DNA of 64,000 bases from Eremophila alpestris peregrina (GCA_009792885.1 WMCF01000035.1:5451160-5515159); one strand, 5' to 3'. Positions 1 to 12,602 are shown, counted from the stretch's first letter. Translations and numbers: made by a program. Notes: generated by a model from the letters alone, not told the origin.

Positions 1-440
1 GACAGCAGAAATCAGCCAGCACCGTGCCCTGGGGGTAGTGCTCCTGGGGATGGGGGTGTGGGCTGCTCTGGAAGGGTGAGGATTAGATGGTAATGAAATC
101 AGATGTTAATGAGAGTACGAGTGTTGTCTTTTTCCAACATGCACCCTTTATCAAAGGGCTTGTTTTTGTGTTGGGTGTTTCCCTTCCCTCTGTCCAAACT
201 TCCTGTAGTTTCCAGTTAGTTCCCTACCCCCATCACAGTCTTTTTTTCTTGCTGTTCAGTTGCAACTAATTTAAAAGTTATTTTTTCTATTCCCCTGAAG
301 CATTCATTTTTTTAAAAAACATGTGAAACACAACTAGTTTTTCATCTTTAATATTTTTATTTGGAATGGAAGTTCATAGCAACACTATACATTCCCTTTG
401 CCATCTAACAGCTGATTCAGAACTGAATTAATGCTTATCC
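1..440. other. Unassigned AT-rich DNA
   Basis: No gene or repeat is recognised. The first 80 bases are G-rich and the rest is T-rich. The only sizeable open frame (87-269, 60 codons) shows no recognisable domain and is dominated by codons for phenylalanine, serine and leucine, as expected of T-rich non-coding DNA. Confidence 0.5.
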
Positions 441-490
441 CAGAATTGTTAAGGTTGGAAAAGATCACCGAGTGCAACCTTTGACAGGGA
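441..490 (-). mobile_element. CR1 LINE 3'-end fragment
   Basis: The block contains AAGGTTGGAAAAGATCA followed by CGAGTGCAACCTTTGAC. This is close to the well-known antisense form of the avian CR1 3' end (AGAATCACTAAGGTTGGAAAAGACC... then CGAGTCCAACC). CR1 is the dominant LINE of birds and reptiles, and most copies are short 3' tails like this one. Orientation is minus because the 3' terminus lies at the low-coordinate side. Homology fades after about position 500. The copy is old and has an internal deletion between the two matching blocks. Confidence 0.7.
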
Positions 491-2665
491 CAACCAGGAC
501 TCACCTTTCAAGACAGAGCTGGCCTCTTTTCTGGATTTCTAGTCTTATAAGCTAACCTTTACAATCTCTTCCCTAGATTTTTAGGACAGATCTGGAGGAA
601 CCTGTATATTTTCAAATGAAGTACTGGCTGTTTGTATGATAGCAAATACAGCACATTTATTTAGAAAAATAGAAATCAGTACAAGTATTTTATAGGAGTT
701 GTGATGCTGGTCAAAGTAAACTGTGTTTAATTTTTATGATGATCAGTCTGTGCTTCAGTTTAAAGCTTTAAAATCTCCTAAGTGAGCCTGGAGTCACTCA
801 GCTGTTATTTTATGCCAGTGAATCTATCTGCTCTTCTTATTCTTGTACCAAACATTCACAAACATTTTTGTTTCATGAACTCAGTGGAAAAAACATATCT
901 TCTGTTCCTGACAGGTTTAACATATTTGGTAATGACAAATTACATTAGATTCATTCTAGATCTTAAAATTCACAATAAGTAATTTGACTCCTTGTCAGTA
1001 GATCTGGACCATTTTAGAGTTTCAGAAAAATAATTAATTTCTTTACTAATTTGTTGAAACACCTACATTTATTGCAAAGAATCACACTATTTCAATATAA
1101 AGAAATTTTAGGATTTTTAGGGGGGTTATGGCACATGTCTCTGAAGCAAGAATTATTTCTACCAAAAACATTCAGAAGAAGGAATTTTGGGTAGTGCACT
1201 TTTTGCTGTCTGGAAAAGTACTGTTGGGAAGCAGTGCCACAGCTGTCCCCTCCCAGACTAATTTGAAAGCAACATTTGGGGTCATGGATGTTTTTAATCT
1301 CTTTTTAGCAGCATAAACAGAATCAGCCTCGTATTGTTTTGTATGTATGAAACATTAGACTTCTTTCAGTAGCAGTTACCCCCTGGCAGGAGTCTGCCTC
1401 TGCATTTAAATGGCATTCCCTCCTTTTTGACCTACAACCAAAGAGATATCATTCCCCCATTCCTCAGTTAAAGCTTTCTCTTATTTTTAGAACCTAACCC
1501 ACCTTGCTCCCCCCTGAGATCCTATTTACAAACAACTGCTGAGCTAAATACAATAAAGCTAAAGGCAATTCAGGTTTCCATTCACCATCATGCTAAAAGT
1601 TCTTTAAAAGTCTGAGATGTGAAAGACCCAGAAAGATGCTGCACTTCTGTGTGTGTTTGTCCATGGCTCAGTCTCCCTGCTGGAATTGCCAGAGGGGCAC
1701 CAGAGCAACTGCTGGAACTGGAAAGGAAGAAAATGCAATCTTGTGCCACGTGTGAGCCTCTTCAGTTATTTTTAAAACAAGTTTAAATACAGACCATATA
1801 CTGCCCAGGGTAGGGATGAACTCTTTTTTTCTGAGCTTTAGGACTTTAGAAGTTGTATCACTGCCTCAAAATTTGGGGGTGGGAGGAGGTCTGTGTTTTG
1901 ATTTGTTCACCCCACCCCTGCTTTACTGGTTCGTATTATCCCCTGATGTTCACGGAATGTTTGCATCCTCACACATTATGGGCCAAAGAACCTAAAAACA
2001 TTTAACTAAAACCTTTTACTGATTTTAGTGTCACCAAAATACATTATTGTATCACAGGGTTTATCTGGAAAAACAAATGTGTAACCATGCAGATGCCTGT
2101 GTTTTTTCTCTCTAAGTCTGGCTGGAATTCAGGTGACTAAAGAATTGTGCAGATAAAAATTGACACTTTGGTTTTGTATAGTTCTTAAATGCTGAGAAAC
2201 AGCCACATGACAAATCTAATTCTGGATTGCTACCTTGTTTTAACTTGAATATCCCTTTTCAAGTTACTTTGCTCTGCAAGAAACTATAATTGATTTTGGG
2301 AATGATGTGAACTACTGGAACAAAACCAGTCACGTCAATGTAGATGCTAAAAAATACTTTCAGTTTAGTGTAAGTAAATCAGCCACTTGAGATGCATTAT
2401 TTTTTAAGGTGCATACCTAAATTCTGTTTTGTGCTTTCAGACTGCAAAATGACAGGTGCTTTAATTACGAGGTGGGTGGAGGATTTTTCAGGAGCTGTGA
2501 CAGAAGGACAGGCAGTAGGTGAAGTCTGTTCCCAGTGATGGACATAGTCCAGAGTTACTGTTCCTTGGGACAGGTGATGCACGTTTTCATAACACACATT
2601 TATCAAAGGCACTTTCCTTGCCCAGATGTGACAGAATTCTGTCCTGACAGTGAGATTAGCAAGGG
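491..2665. other. Unassigned AT-rich DNA
   Basis: Non-coding in appearance on both strands. Open frames at 782-982 and 1128-1316 are under 70 codons with no domain. A short G-rich run lies near 1873-1886. No interspersed repeat was recognised. Confidence 0.5.
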
Positions 2666-2698
2666 AATCCAGCACAGCAATCCAGCACAGCAATCCAG
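2666..2698. repeat. 13-bp minisatellite, about 2.5 copies
   Basis: The unit AATCCAGCACAGC occurs at 2666-2678 and 2679-2691, followed by a partial AATCCAG at 2692-2698. The full copies are identical, suggesting recent slippage or continuing length variation. It lies just inside the 5' end of a 98-codon minus-strand frame (2397-2693), which it helps keep open. That argues against the frame being a real gene. Confidence 0.9.
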
Positions 2699-5588
2699 TT
2701 AGGGGGAGTGGCTCAGTTCAGTGCAAAACCAGCTGTGGCAAATGGCTTATATGCTAAATGCACTGCTGTGCCAGTGCTGCAAACCAAACAGCTGGGCTGC
2801 AGTGTTGATCTCTATTACTTTCACAGATCCTGTTTTCCTAAAGTGCTCACATGCTTGTTTGTCTGCCTGGGTGCTGGCTACCAGCTTTTCCCTGGATTAA
2901 ACAATTTGACATGACTGCCTTTGAAATTGTGGGTGATTTGGAAGGAATTTGTTCAGGCCTTTTGTAGCACAGTTCTTATTCCAAGAAGAAGGGCTTGATA
3001 TTTGATACGTGTCCTGAACTGAATTTAATTCCCTGGAAATGGATTTCAGCTTGCTGCTGTGAGCTCTGGTTCACTTTCATCTCCCAATTTCTAGGAAGGC
3101 AGTCAGACATTGCAGTCATAAGGGCCATAAATATGGGATGTTTAGAGAGGGAGAGTTGACACACAGAATGCATCTCCAGTACCATTGCTTGAGGCTCTGT
3201 GCAAAAACAAGCTCCACATTTTACAGAAGATGGTCTTTGTATATACCAAAAGTGTGGTTCTGCAGCCTTCACCACTGCTGATTTAGGCTTGTTAATAGGT
3301 ACACTTTAATCTCAGCACCTGACAAGTGCGTTTGGCAATAACTATTAACTTTACCAGTGGTTTCACTGATAAAAAAATTCATTTCAGTGCTAGAAAATTT
3401 CATTGGCTGGACTCAAAAGCTGTAGTTTTTTACAAGAGTTTTGGCCAAGTCTCACTGCAGCAGAGGTGCAGAGCCCACACCTTGCTGGGCAGGAGGCAGG
3501 AGGGCACAGCACAGCTCCTGCCTGCTGCAAACACACCCAGCTCAGCCTGCCAAGGGGCCACCACAGCACAGGAACACCCAATTAACCACAGCAGTAATCT
3601 CATCCCTCTCCAGTGAGGCGTTTAAGCACGTGCTTATTATGGTTAATGATTATGGCCAGATGAAAGCTGTAAGATGGTCTGTGATTAAAGTTAAATACAT
3701 GTTTGTATGCTTTCTTGAAGAGGAATGACATTAGCAAACGCTTTAGTGCTGTGGGTCACCTCACACTACTGCATTTTCCAGAATTAGCTATCAGAGTCTC
3801 AAAAAAATGTTTAACATTACTTTAAAAATATTGTATGTGCGTGAGGTTTGAATACATGGTTCTTAATTCTCTTACCTAGTTGTTTTGGTCTGGATTTTGA
3901 TAGGAGTATTTGTACTCTGCCTGTAGAAATCCAAAATCTTGATGAAGAAAAATGGAGCTTGTTGACATTCAGATCCTAGACTCAGAAGCCGACCCTGTAA
4001 GAGTATAACTAACTAAAACATTTCCCACCAACTCAATTTTCCCAGTAAGAACTTTCTGAAAATATGATTGGTGCTTCCTTTTGGTTGGAAGAAAGCACAC
4101 CCTTTTTTTATGTGGAGGAGGGAAGAATTCAGGAAAGGTACTGCTTAAAATAATTTCGAATTTTGAGTTATAATATTTTTTATGTTTAGAAAACAAGAAA
4201 TTAATCCATATCTCATCTAAACTTTTGAGCATATTTCATTAAATAATTCAGCACTTTTTCTTCACACGTCAGGCTTATTAGTAGCTTGTTAAGAATAATT
4301 TTTTTGCTTCTTTGAAGATTTAAGTGAAATATGGCCAATCTTAGGCTGATCTTCAGAAATGTATCCATTTGCTTTATTGAAATGTATTGCCTCTTATGTA
4401 ATATTTTTTACATTGAGCATTTTTTAATCCATGTATAGTGAGGAAAGAAATAGAATGGTGTGAGAGCTATAGTTTTTGTTTGTTTTTGTTCTTGACATGC
4501 ATCTAGTTTAATCTGTAAGACACAGGCTATAAACTATGGGGATTAAAGAGAGACCTAAACCCAAATCAGGAATTTCTGGGATCCATGTGGGAATTTTCTT
4601 CAATTCTTAACATCAACCCAACAAGGGTATGATAATCTTGAGTTTTGCATTTTTATTTATCTTTCTTTATGAACAGCTGTTTATGAGCAGTTCTGCTCTC
4701 AATCCTAAAACAAAACTCTTTTTTTGACACTAAATGCAGAACAGATCCCCAAGAGGGTTTTTTGCATAGCTGAGATGGAACAAGGGACTAGAGCTCCCTG
4801 ACTGAACTCTGAGAGTTCCCACTGGCCAAGCACCAATAGAGTCTGTTGTATTTCACCAACCTGAAATCCTACCCAGCCCTTCCCCAGGTCTGACTTGCTT
4901 CAGAGGCCATCCTCTGTCTACTGCTAGTCAGGGGAGAAGGTGGAAGTTAGGCAAGCAGAAACTGCAAATTTTGAAGGCATCTGATCGCCTTTATAAGAAT
5001 TAAAAAATCAGGACAAAACAATCTATCAGTATTTTTAATTCCTTATGCTGGAGTATGGATAGGCAGAAATCTCTAATGGCTTTGTGGGCTCTTTCCCCAC
5101 AGGATCTCTGCTGCCTTGGTGTGCTGGAGCAAACAGGCTGCATTAAACAGGTTTGATGGAAAATGTGTTTTCATTGTGCATCAGTTAAGGAGATTAATTC
5201 CTACTGAATCACATTCTGTTTTCAGGTTGCATTTACTAAATGCCACTTCCATGTTGTAACAGTATTATGGACTTTTATTCTAATGTTACAGACTTTTACT
5301 CTATGTAAAACTGCTTACATATTATTTGAGATATTTATTTGGAGACAGATGATGGCAAAACGATATTAGATAAAACTGTATTATGTTGCCAAGCTGTAGA
5401 TTCTAAGTGTTTATAAGCTGAGACAGTAAAAAGCAATTTAAAAGCAAAGTGCACACTTTTTACAGTGTTCAGTTTCCATAGTGTCGTCACTCTCAACATG
5501 AAGTTCCCTATTCCAACACTTACAATTTTATTCAGATTCTCTCTCAAATAAACTTACTTTTTAGGTTTCTTGTGTATTTTTTGTGCAG
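2699..5588. other. Unassigned DNA
   Basis: No gene or recognisable transposon. A GC-richer patch at about 3460-3610 carries overlapping short frames on both strands (for example 3326-3616 plus and 3390-3581 minus). None has a domain, and the overlap in several frames suggests base composition rather than coding. Another mixed-composition patch lies at 4740-4940. Confidence 0.5.
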
Positions 5589-5824
5589 ATTTGGCCTTTC
5601 TTGTGTCCTGTTCCTTTGTGGGGCAATGCAAACGTGGTGTCCTCTTGGAGTCATTACAGATACAGCTTTTAGTTCAGAATTTCTTGAACTTGTTCAAAGA
5701 ACAAGAGCCATTGGGCTCATTTGTGTCTTGGAGGCACACAAGCCTTCAGCCCACTTCCAGAGGGGGGAATTGGATTTGATAGCTCAGCTCCTCCAGGGCA
5801 GAGTGCACAAGTTTCTGGAAGCAG
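5589..5824 (+). other. Candidate exon: splice-bounded open frame, function unknown
   Basis: A 236-nt segment lies inside one of the longest plus-strand frames (138 codons, 5572-5988). It is preceded by a convincing acceptor: a T-rich tract at 5563-5586 ending in TTGTGCAG at 5588. It is followed by the donor AAGCAG/GTATTT at 5825. The frame is open across the whole segment. The encoded peptide has mixed charged and hydrophobic composition (it includes FLELVQRTRAIGLICVLEAH and ELDLIAQLLQGRVHKFLEAG), but I recognise no family. No partner exons were found, the length is not a multiple of three, and the GC content is only slightly raised. A chance pairing of splice-like sites, or a non-coding RNA exon, is equally possible. 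Confidence 0.2.
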
Positions 5825-8545
5825 GTATTTACCTGTTTTTCACTGTCAGTAATGAGACAATTAGGAGTTCATCCAGCTCTTGGAACCAGCTGCACTCCCA
5901 ACCCACAGTCACACTTTATTTGCACTCCTGGCCCCTGAGACCTGGATGCTGCTTTCTTACCCCAGCAGCATTTTGTGTTCCTGTCTAACCTGGGCACAGG
6001 CTGCTCCAGGTAATGTAATCATGCACTGCTGTACAAAGTTGATCTCAGTGTGATCAAGTGGGAAATGAAATGATCTGGCAGATTACAGAACAAGGGATCT
6101 GTGATGTGCAGTTCTTGTCACCTTAGTTAGTGTCAAGGTTAATTCTGTGATGCCTTTCTTGTCTGCAGAAGAGTGTTACTGAGACATCTTGATCAGCAGA
6201 GAAGGGGTTGGTTTGAAATGACTCTGGGAATGCTTGGAGTGATTTTGAGTGAGCAGGAGGATCCTGTGCTGGATCAGCATTTTTATCCTGTATGACTGTA
6301 TTGATTTTGATCCAGCACTATCAAATTTAAAGCCAGATTTGCTGTACTGTCAAGCCACAAACTTCAAAATCTATCTTTAACTGAAGTGTAATGTGATATA
6401 TGAAGAAGAAAAGTCATTAATTAAAGTTGTCTTACATTTCATCTGTGAATGGAAAAATGCTGAAATAGAGACTCCTAGGGCTTGGACATCATTTATTTGC
6501 ATCCATTTTGGCTCAATCTCCCCCATATCCACTACAGGAAACTTCTGCCAGGATTCCCTCTATGATTTGTTAAAAACTGTCAAACCTGCTGCAAGAGCAT
6601 GTAACCTGTAAAGCCAAACACCATTATTTAATTAAATTAAATCAAATTAGATTTAGAGAAGAGGAAGATGGGGCTGAGAAGGAGCAAGGGCTGGAAGATA
6701 ACTGTGACAAACAGGTTTTGATATCAGGAAGACAGCATGACAGAAACAAAGAGAAGTGATGAAAACCTCAGTCTGATAGCCCCAGCTTGGCTTCCTTTTT
6801 TCCTCTCTGCCTGTTTAATGATTAACATAAATAAAAATGGTATTTCTGGGGACATAAAAAAAAAAGGTTCCTGTTGTGTCCTATGTGTTCCCATTCCTAC
6901 TTATGTTTTGTATTTTACTATTAATCTTCTAATGCTGTAATTGGTAGGAATCTAATTACATTGCATGAAGCTGTGTCTTTTTGAAGGAGTAATTTACATT
7001 TAAACTCTTTTGGAGTGTATGTGTTTTGTCTTTGATGTCCTTGATTAGTAATTGCAGCTCTTGTTATCAAATGTTATATTTAAAGCAAAGCAGTTTCATA
7101 TTTCTCTGCTTACATTTTCTTGGCAAGTCTTCTATGTGGTAAAACATTCTACTACTTGGCCTATTCAAGTAACCTAAAGTATTTTTAAAAATATTCTTCT
7201 ATTTCAGAAAGTTGAATAAAATAATTCAGATGTCCATGGCAGGCACAGATGAACATGAACTCACTGACTTTGGACAGGAGGGAGATCTGTGATTTAGCAT
7301 GTTGCTCTGTGTGTGCAGATGCTCTCCCTTGTGCTGTCAGAAGGGTGTGTTCAGTAGCTGTGTAACTTTATGTGCACAGCTGTCTGCAGTGCATTCCACA
7401 TGGGTATTGCAGGAGTGCAGTTCTTACTTCTCTTTCTGACTGGGGAACAGAGTGGTGGTGTCTGGAAGCACAAAAGCTTTTAAAACTTTACCTTGCTAGT
7501 TTGGTTAACACATCCTAAACTTCACTGCATCTCTCTGCTTCAGCTCCTTCTTTCAAACTGCTGTTTCATTACAGAAACACCTGCATAAGCTTCTATTCCC
7601 AAATTATATTTCTGTTTCTGCAGATTATCTTTCTGTTTCTATTACATCTCAGTGTTTCAGATTGTAGCTATAGTTAGTGTACGAAGCAAATGTACTTCAC
7701 ATCTATTGTTTTATTAAATAATCCATATTTTTATAAAGGAACACATAACTTGTTTAATATTCTCACCTTCTGACGTGAATGGGTTTTCTGTCTGGTGTTC
7801 TGAAAAAGTGTGGAAAATAATAACGTCAGTAATGCTGAAATGTAGCATTAGTCATTTCAGTTCTCACCTGACATGTCCATGCTTCTTATCAGGAGGTTCC
7901 ATGTAAACACCAAATGCTGAAGGCAAAGCTGATTCTGTCAGAGAACACAAAATAAATCCTGCCTGAACTTCTGCAAAGCAGCAATTCCACAATTTGATTC
8001 CTTGGAGAAAAACCCCACCCATTTAATATATTGCTGCCTTTTCAGCAGGACTTTGTGCTTCCTGATTGTTTTTGATTTTTAATTGCCCTGAAAGCATTGA
8101 TTTACTGAGCTAACATGGGAAGTACAGACCAAAGAGCTATTTAGTTTACAAATGGTAACATCTGGTTTAAATGTAGGAGTGCTTAATGGATTAAAAATAT
8201 ATAAAGACTAATTGTCCTACGGATTTTGTAACCAGTCATGTTATTAATGTTTAGTTGTGCTACTTGCAGCATTAACTGTTATGAACATGATGAACATGAG
8301 TCAGCCATATAACTTTGAATGAAACCAGCCCAGTGGAAAACTGCTGTGCCAGAATTAATCAACTATTATTAAACGACTGCTGATGAATAAATTCATTCCA
8401 ATACTTGTATGAATGTAGAAATCTGAAAATATGAAAATTAATTTTTGAAGATTGAATAATGGCTGCAGCCAGGATTTTTATGTGCATTTCTAAAGTTTAA
8501 TTTTCTTGAACTGTGGTTGAATTCAATTTAACATGAGTACATAAA
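5825..8545. other. Unassigned AT-rich DNA
   Basis: No gene or interspersed repeat recognised. Short frames at 6393-6611 and 6737-6940 have no domain. The segment 8200-8545 is rich in homeodomain-like ATTA/TAAT cores and reads like typical vertebrate conserved non-coding sequence, but conservation cannot be judged from one sequence. Confidence 0.45.
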
Positions 8546-8575
8546 TAATCCCAACTGATGATAACAGTTGGATTA
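8546..8575. promoter_or_regulatory. Inverted repeat with paired TAATCC and E-box motifs
   Basis: The left arm TAATCCCAACTG (8546-8557) and right arm CAGTTGGATTA (8565-8575) are reverse complements apart from one extra C, with a 7-base spacer. Each arm joins a TAATCC-type site (the bicoid/OTX/PITX homeodomain preference) to a CAACTG E-box. The symmetry is seen directly; a regulatory role is inference. It sits at the end of an ATTA-rich tract. Confidence 0.3.
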
Positions 8576-9844
8576 TATGTTAATATCTTTGCTTATTGTT
8601 TTTTTACTTCCTTATTTCACCCCTGTTGAGCACTTTTTGGGTATGACGTATTTGCTCCTCTTTGATCCATGTGATGTTTTTGATGGGCAGCACACAAATA
8701 GTCCTTAATTGTTGGATCTTATTTATCACTGAGGTAAAGAGCAGTTGAATAAAATTTAAATCCTTTACTCCAGCAATTGGCAGAATTTCACATTAGAAAC
8801 TTGCAGGGCTACAGAGCCTAGCAGACTGTTTATGAGGGCAGTATCTTAAAATCCTCAGACTTTTATTTTTTATGCGTTTTTTTTCCTCTCTGTCCCATGA
8901 AGAGTGATAGGATCTGGTGATTTGAAGCAGAAAGGAAGCAAATTCTCATGCAGCCTGTTCCAAGGATGTCCCTTACTGAAACTTTAAAAAGGAGCTCATC
9001 CTATTTTTGAAGGGATTGAAGGGTATAAGAGCATTAAAGTCCCCAGATATTGTACTCCCTAAAGGACATGATATGCAGTAAGAAAAAAACAAAAGTAATT
9101 CTAAACATACTTGAAGATAGAATGGCTTCTGAGACCAGGCAGGTCAGAGCAGTAACATGAAGGTTCAGGAGTGGTTTTCCCTTCCATTTGAAAATCTCCC
9201 AAAACCTTATTGTGTATTTGCAGCTTTGGTATTCTGAAAACTTGGAAAACAATCAGGTTGGTTATTAAAACCAATAAATTTTTACAGAATGTCCTGTGTG
9301 GGGAGACAAGTAGAGTCAGTACTGAAGGTGATCTTGTGGCCAATGCATTGCAGCTGTGTTAATTATCCTGGAGTGGGAACAGCCTTGCTCTCCCAGCTGT
9401 GGGTGTGACAGAGTGAGCTGCCTGGGAGGGGACTCAGGTTAGTTACAGCTCAGTTGGAGCTGGAGCCAGTTGGAGTCTGCTGCTGTACTGTGGAGACCCA
9501 GGGCCAGAAGGGTCTGCAAGGGACAGATCAGGTAAGGCTTTGTACCAGGGACTGACAGGGACAGGGACAGGATGGAGTGAGCTGGTGCTGTGAGAAGGGA
9601 GAGGGAAGAAGCACAACTGGCTGTTGGTATAAATATCTGCTTTGGGAAGCAAGATAGAGACTGTTCAATAATCAGGTGTTGGTGTGTGAAGCCTTCTGAA
9701 AAGTATGAAAGACTTATAGATAGTGAAGTCCTGATACTTGACTGCATGGGAAGTTTTTAAGAAAGCACTTCGTGTGTTTTGATGGTCTTGAAAGAAGGTT
9801 AAAATTATTTTCTTTGAAGAAATATTTGTATATAAATTTACCAA
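8576..9844. other. Unassigned DNA
   Basis: A mostly AT-rich stretch with a GC-richer patch at about 9360-9610. That patch contains a short ACAGGG tandem near 9553-9570 and opposing short frames (9439-9747 and 9443-9652, minus). No domain or known repeat is recognised. Confidence 0.45.
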
Positions 9845-9856
9845 CCCCCCCCCCCC
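9845..9856. repeat. Poly-C run of 12
   Basis: Twelve consecutive C bases occur in AT-rich flanks. This is a plain mononucleotide run that is likely to vary in length and to be error-prone in sequencing. It falls inside a 67-codon minus-strand frame (9665-9868) as a run of glycine codons, so that frame is probably spurious. Confidence 0.95.
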
Positions 9857-10883
9857 AATATTTAGCAAAGCAACGTGATTTTGAATTTCATGTTAGTTTG
9901 TCTGCACTAAAAACCTTTTAATTCTGCTTGTTTCTGATGAGCAGGATTATTTTAACTATGTAATTAAAATTTCTGGCTGAAAATACAGAGGTCAGGAAAA
10001 TATTAAATTTGTTAACTGGTTAATTATAAAGAGAGGATCAAATGCTGCTTACAGGTACATCTGTTCCCTTTGAAATTTGTCTCCAACTTCAGGGATGTGG
10101 TGGACTCATGATTTAAAATGCAAGCTTATATTCAAATTGCTTGTTTAGATGAAAGCATTTAGGTATTTGTAAAATTGTTTACTAAAAATCCACAATTGGG
10201 TCTGAATGTGTTACTTTTAATTCTTCATTTACATGATTTTTTAAATTTACTGGTATTTATTTGCTCTGAGTGAGTCCCTTGAAGCTGTAGCTCTCCCGAG
10301 GAGTGCAGTACATGGTGAGTGGGAAGGGATGCTCTGTTCTCCCAGCGCAGTGAGGGTGGTGTTGTAGGGATAACCTGCCCTGAATTCCCCCAGAGCAGAC
10401 CCCCAGCACTCCTCATTAATCCCTGCTGGAAGCACACGGGTTCTTGCTGCTGCTGCTTTCTTATACTTTTCCTCTGAACAGGTCTTTTCTTCAGGGAGTT
10501 GTTTCTACACTCAAAATGTGCTGAAAACATGAGGGGTCAGTGAGACTTAAAAAGCTTTGCTCTATAGGTTCTTCTCCAGGATGTCTAGTGAGATGGAAGT
10601 TTTAATAATAATATCCATTTTATTTATTTTGGTGCAAGAAGGCTGAGCATGGCGTACCTTCTCCTCACTGACACAGCTTTTCCTGCCTGCTTGGGTGTGT
10701 AAGAACACACTGAGCCTCTAGGAAGGAAGGTTTTGATGTGTTTCAGCTAGTATCGTTAATAAAATAGTATTACGCAGGTAGATAATATTTCCTTACCGTT
10801 TGCTCCCTAACTGTAGGGCAGCCTTGAAGGTTAATCACCCATTCCAAGTTAAAATCCCTGTCTTTGTGCTCCAAGTTGTAACC
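9857..10883. other. Unassigned DNA
   Basis: The segment is AT-rich to about 10250. From 10260 to 10540 it is GC-richer and carries overlapping minus-strand frames (10225-10530 and 10247-10435) with a short CTG run at 10447-10457. No domain is recognised, and overlap of the two frames suggests composition rather than coding. Confidence 0.45.
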
Positions 10884-11110
10884 TCAGTAAGTGCTAACTC
10901 TGCCCAGGTGTGCCCGGGGGTGTTTAAATGTGAGAACACTTGTAGGGGAATGTGACACAGCTGTGCCCCGCCCAGCCCAGCTGAAGCTGCTAATTACTGT
11001 AATTAGCTTTGTTCCCTGGCCTTGGGGGCGGTGCCGGGACATTGGGAACACCTGAGGGCAGGGCAGGGCAGTTGGTGCCTCTCCTCCGAGGTGAGAGTAC
11101 CGTGCCCCTG
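10884..11110. promoter_or_regulatory. GC-richer candidate regulatory patch with TAATTA palindrome
   Basis: This is one of the few GC-rich blocks in the window. It holds GC-box-like strings (CCCCGCCCAG near 10967 and GGGGGCGGTG near 11025). Between them is the 19-base palindrome GCTAATTACTGTAATTAGC at 10989-11007: two 9-base arms around one T, each with a TAATTA homeodomain core. CpG density is above the local background but well short of a CpG island. A 98-codon minus-strand frame (10884-11180) covers the patch, but with no recognisable domain. An enhancer or distal promoter is an inference only. Confidence 0.3.
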
Positions 11111-12494
11111 CCGTGCGGACTTTGGGCTTCTCCTCAGGAAAAGTTAAAAGTTTCATGACTGTGGATGCTGGTGACTCCAAATCCTGACCCCAGGGAGAGG
11201 TTCAGGATAGGCAGCGTGATCTGGGTGCTTGCACCCTCAGACAGGTGAACTTGGCCATGTGAAAGTACCTGCGAGATTAGTGATGCAGCAGCCCTGGCTC
11301 TGTTGCCATTTGAGTAGGAAAGAGGAGCAGCGTTGTTGTAAGTAAGTGCTATTTTGTGTTGTGGTGTGGTGTTGTGATTTATTCTCTTGTTATAGCTCTG
11401 CTCATGCAGTGACTCACTGACTACATTTTAAGATGTGCTATTTGTCCTTTAGTCTCCTTTCCTTGTGGATCTTTTATGCTGAAATGAGGTCTGAATAAAT
11501 TGTTATAATGGCAATAGATGTTGATTCTTTGTACGTAATGAGGTGGATGTGAGTGTGGTCCTGAGCTGGGAGGGGTTAGGGTGCATGAGAGATGGCAGCA
11601 GGAAAAAGTATTTGGTGCAAGCCATGTAATCCAGTGCTATTTAAGAGCTGTAGATGGTTCCAGAAGCTAACTGTATTCCCTGGCAGTAGCAGTGAGGAGA
11701 AGACTCAGTGTGGGTATGTGTGTGTGGTGCCTGGGCACAGGCAGCTGCTACCTCTGGCTTTGCTGCCAAGGTTTCAGGTATAACAAAGACTGATGGCTGT
11801 GTTCTGCCTTCTTACCAGTCCCTTTGCTCTGGCTTTATGTGCCAGGAGCAGAGGAGCTGTTAAAATGTCAGATGTGACTGAGGGGATATTGCAGAGCTAC
11901 TGCAGGCTTGCTGTTGGTAGCAGAAAATTTCCCCTAGGAAAATAAGGGATCTGCTGGGTAGAGGGCTTGTTGTAACTTGTGTAATATCAGCTAAATGCAG
12001 CTCATGAGATCACTGAGACTGAATTATTCTTACAGTTATGGGTAAATATCGATGTTTGAAAAATATAGCAACTTGTGGGTGTTGGCTTTTATAAAACTTA
12101 GTAAACTGATAGGAAAATATTTCAATCTCTTTATTGCGTTGAATTATTCACGAATATTAAGATATTACCATAGTACCCCTTTTCAAAGTACCTAAAACAG
12201 TGAAGAAATTTTCTGTACAGAGCCTGAATCTTCAGCTTTCATAAACCAGTCTCCATCTCCAGGACTTGTCCTGTGGCTGCTGCCCAGACAGGGGTACCTC
12301 AGTTTCAGTATGATCAGTGGAAGGTGTGTGACCAGTGCTGCCATACACCATCAGCATGTTTACCACCCTTTGTAGCTGTGGCTTCAGCACTGCTGTGTGA
12401 CACGTTTGTAATGTAGCTTTGCATAATTCACAGTGAGGGAAGACTTTTATGTGCATCAGGGATACAGTTTGGTGCATGGGCACCTGCAAGTTGG
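11111..12494. other. Unassigned DNA
   Basis: A GT-rich tract at 11340-11380 and otherwise ordinary AT-rich sequence. Frames at 11592-11783 (plus) and 12232-12489 (minus) are short and show no domain. No known repeat is recognised. Confidence 0.45.
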
Positions 12495-12602
12495 GGGAAA
12501 GTAAATGGAAATGTATGGGTCAAGCTTGCAAACTAAGGGCTAGCTTTTAAGCTGTAGTGCACCCCTCAGCTAAAGTACTCAGAATTGAGTAATCCTGGGA
12601 AA
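12495..12602 (+). repeat. Diverged dispersed repeat, copy A
   Basis: This block pairs with 13338-13452. Both contain GCAAACTAAG (12528 and 13379) and AGTAATCCTGGGAAA (12588 and 13438), separated by 60 and 59 bases. The sequence between and just before them is also alignable. Equal spacing of two exact anchors makes chance unlikely. It is either an old local duplication or two copies of an unrecognised family. Confidence 0.6.

Noticed and set aside
11570..11585. GGGTTAGGG as an interstitial telomere repeat
   Set aside because: Less than two TTAGGG units; no array.
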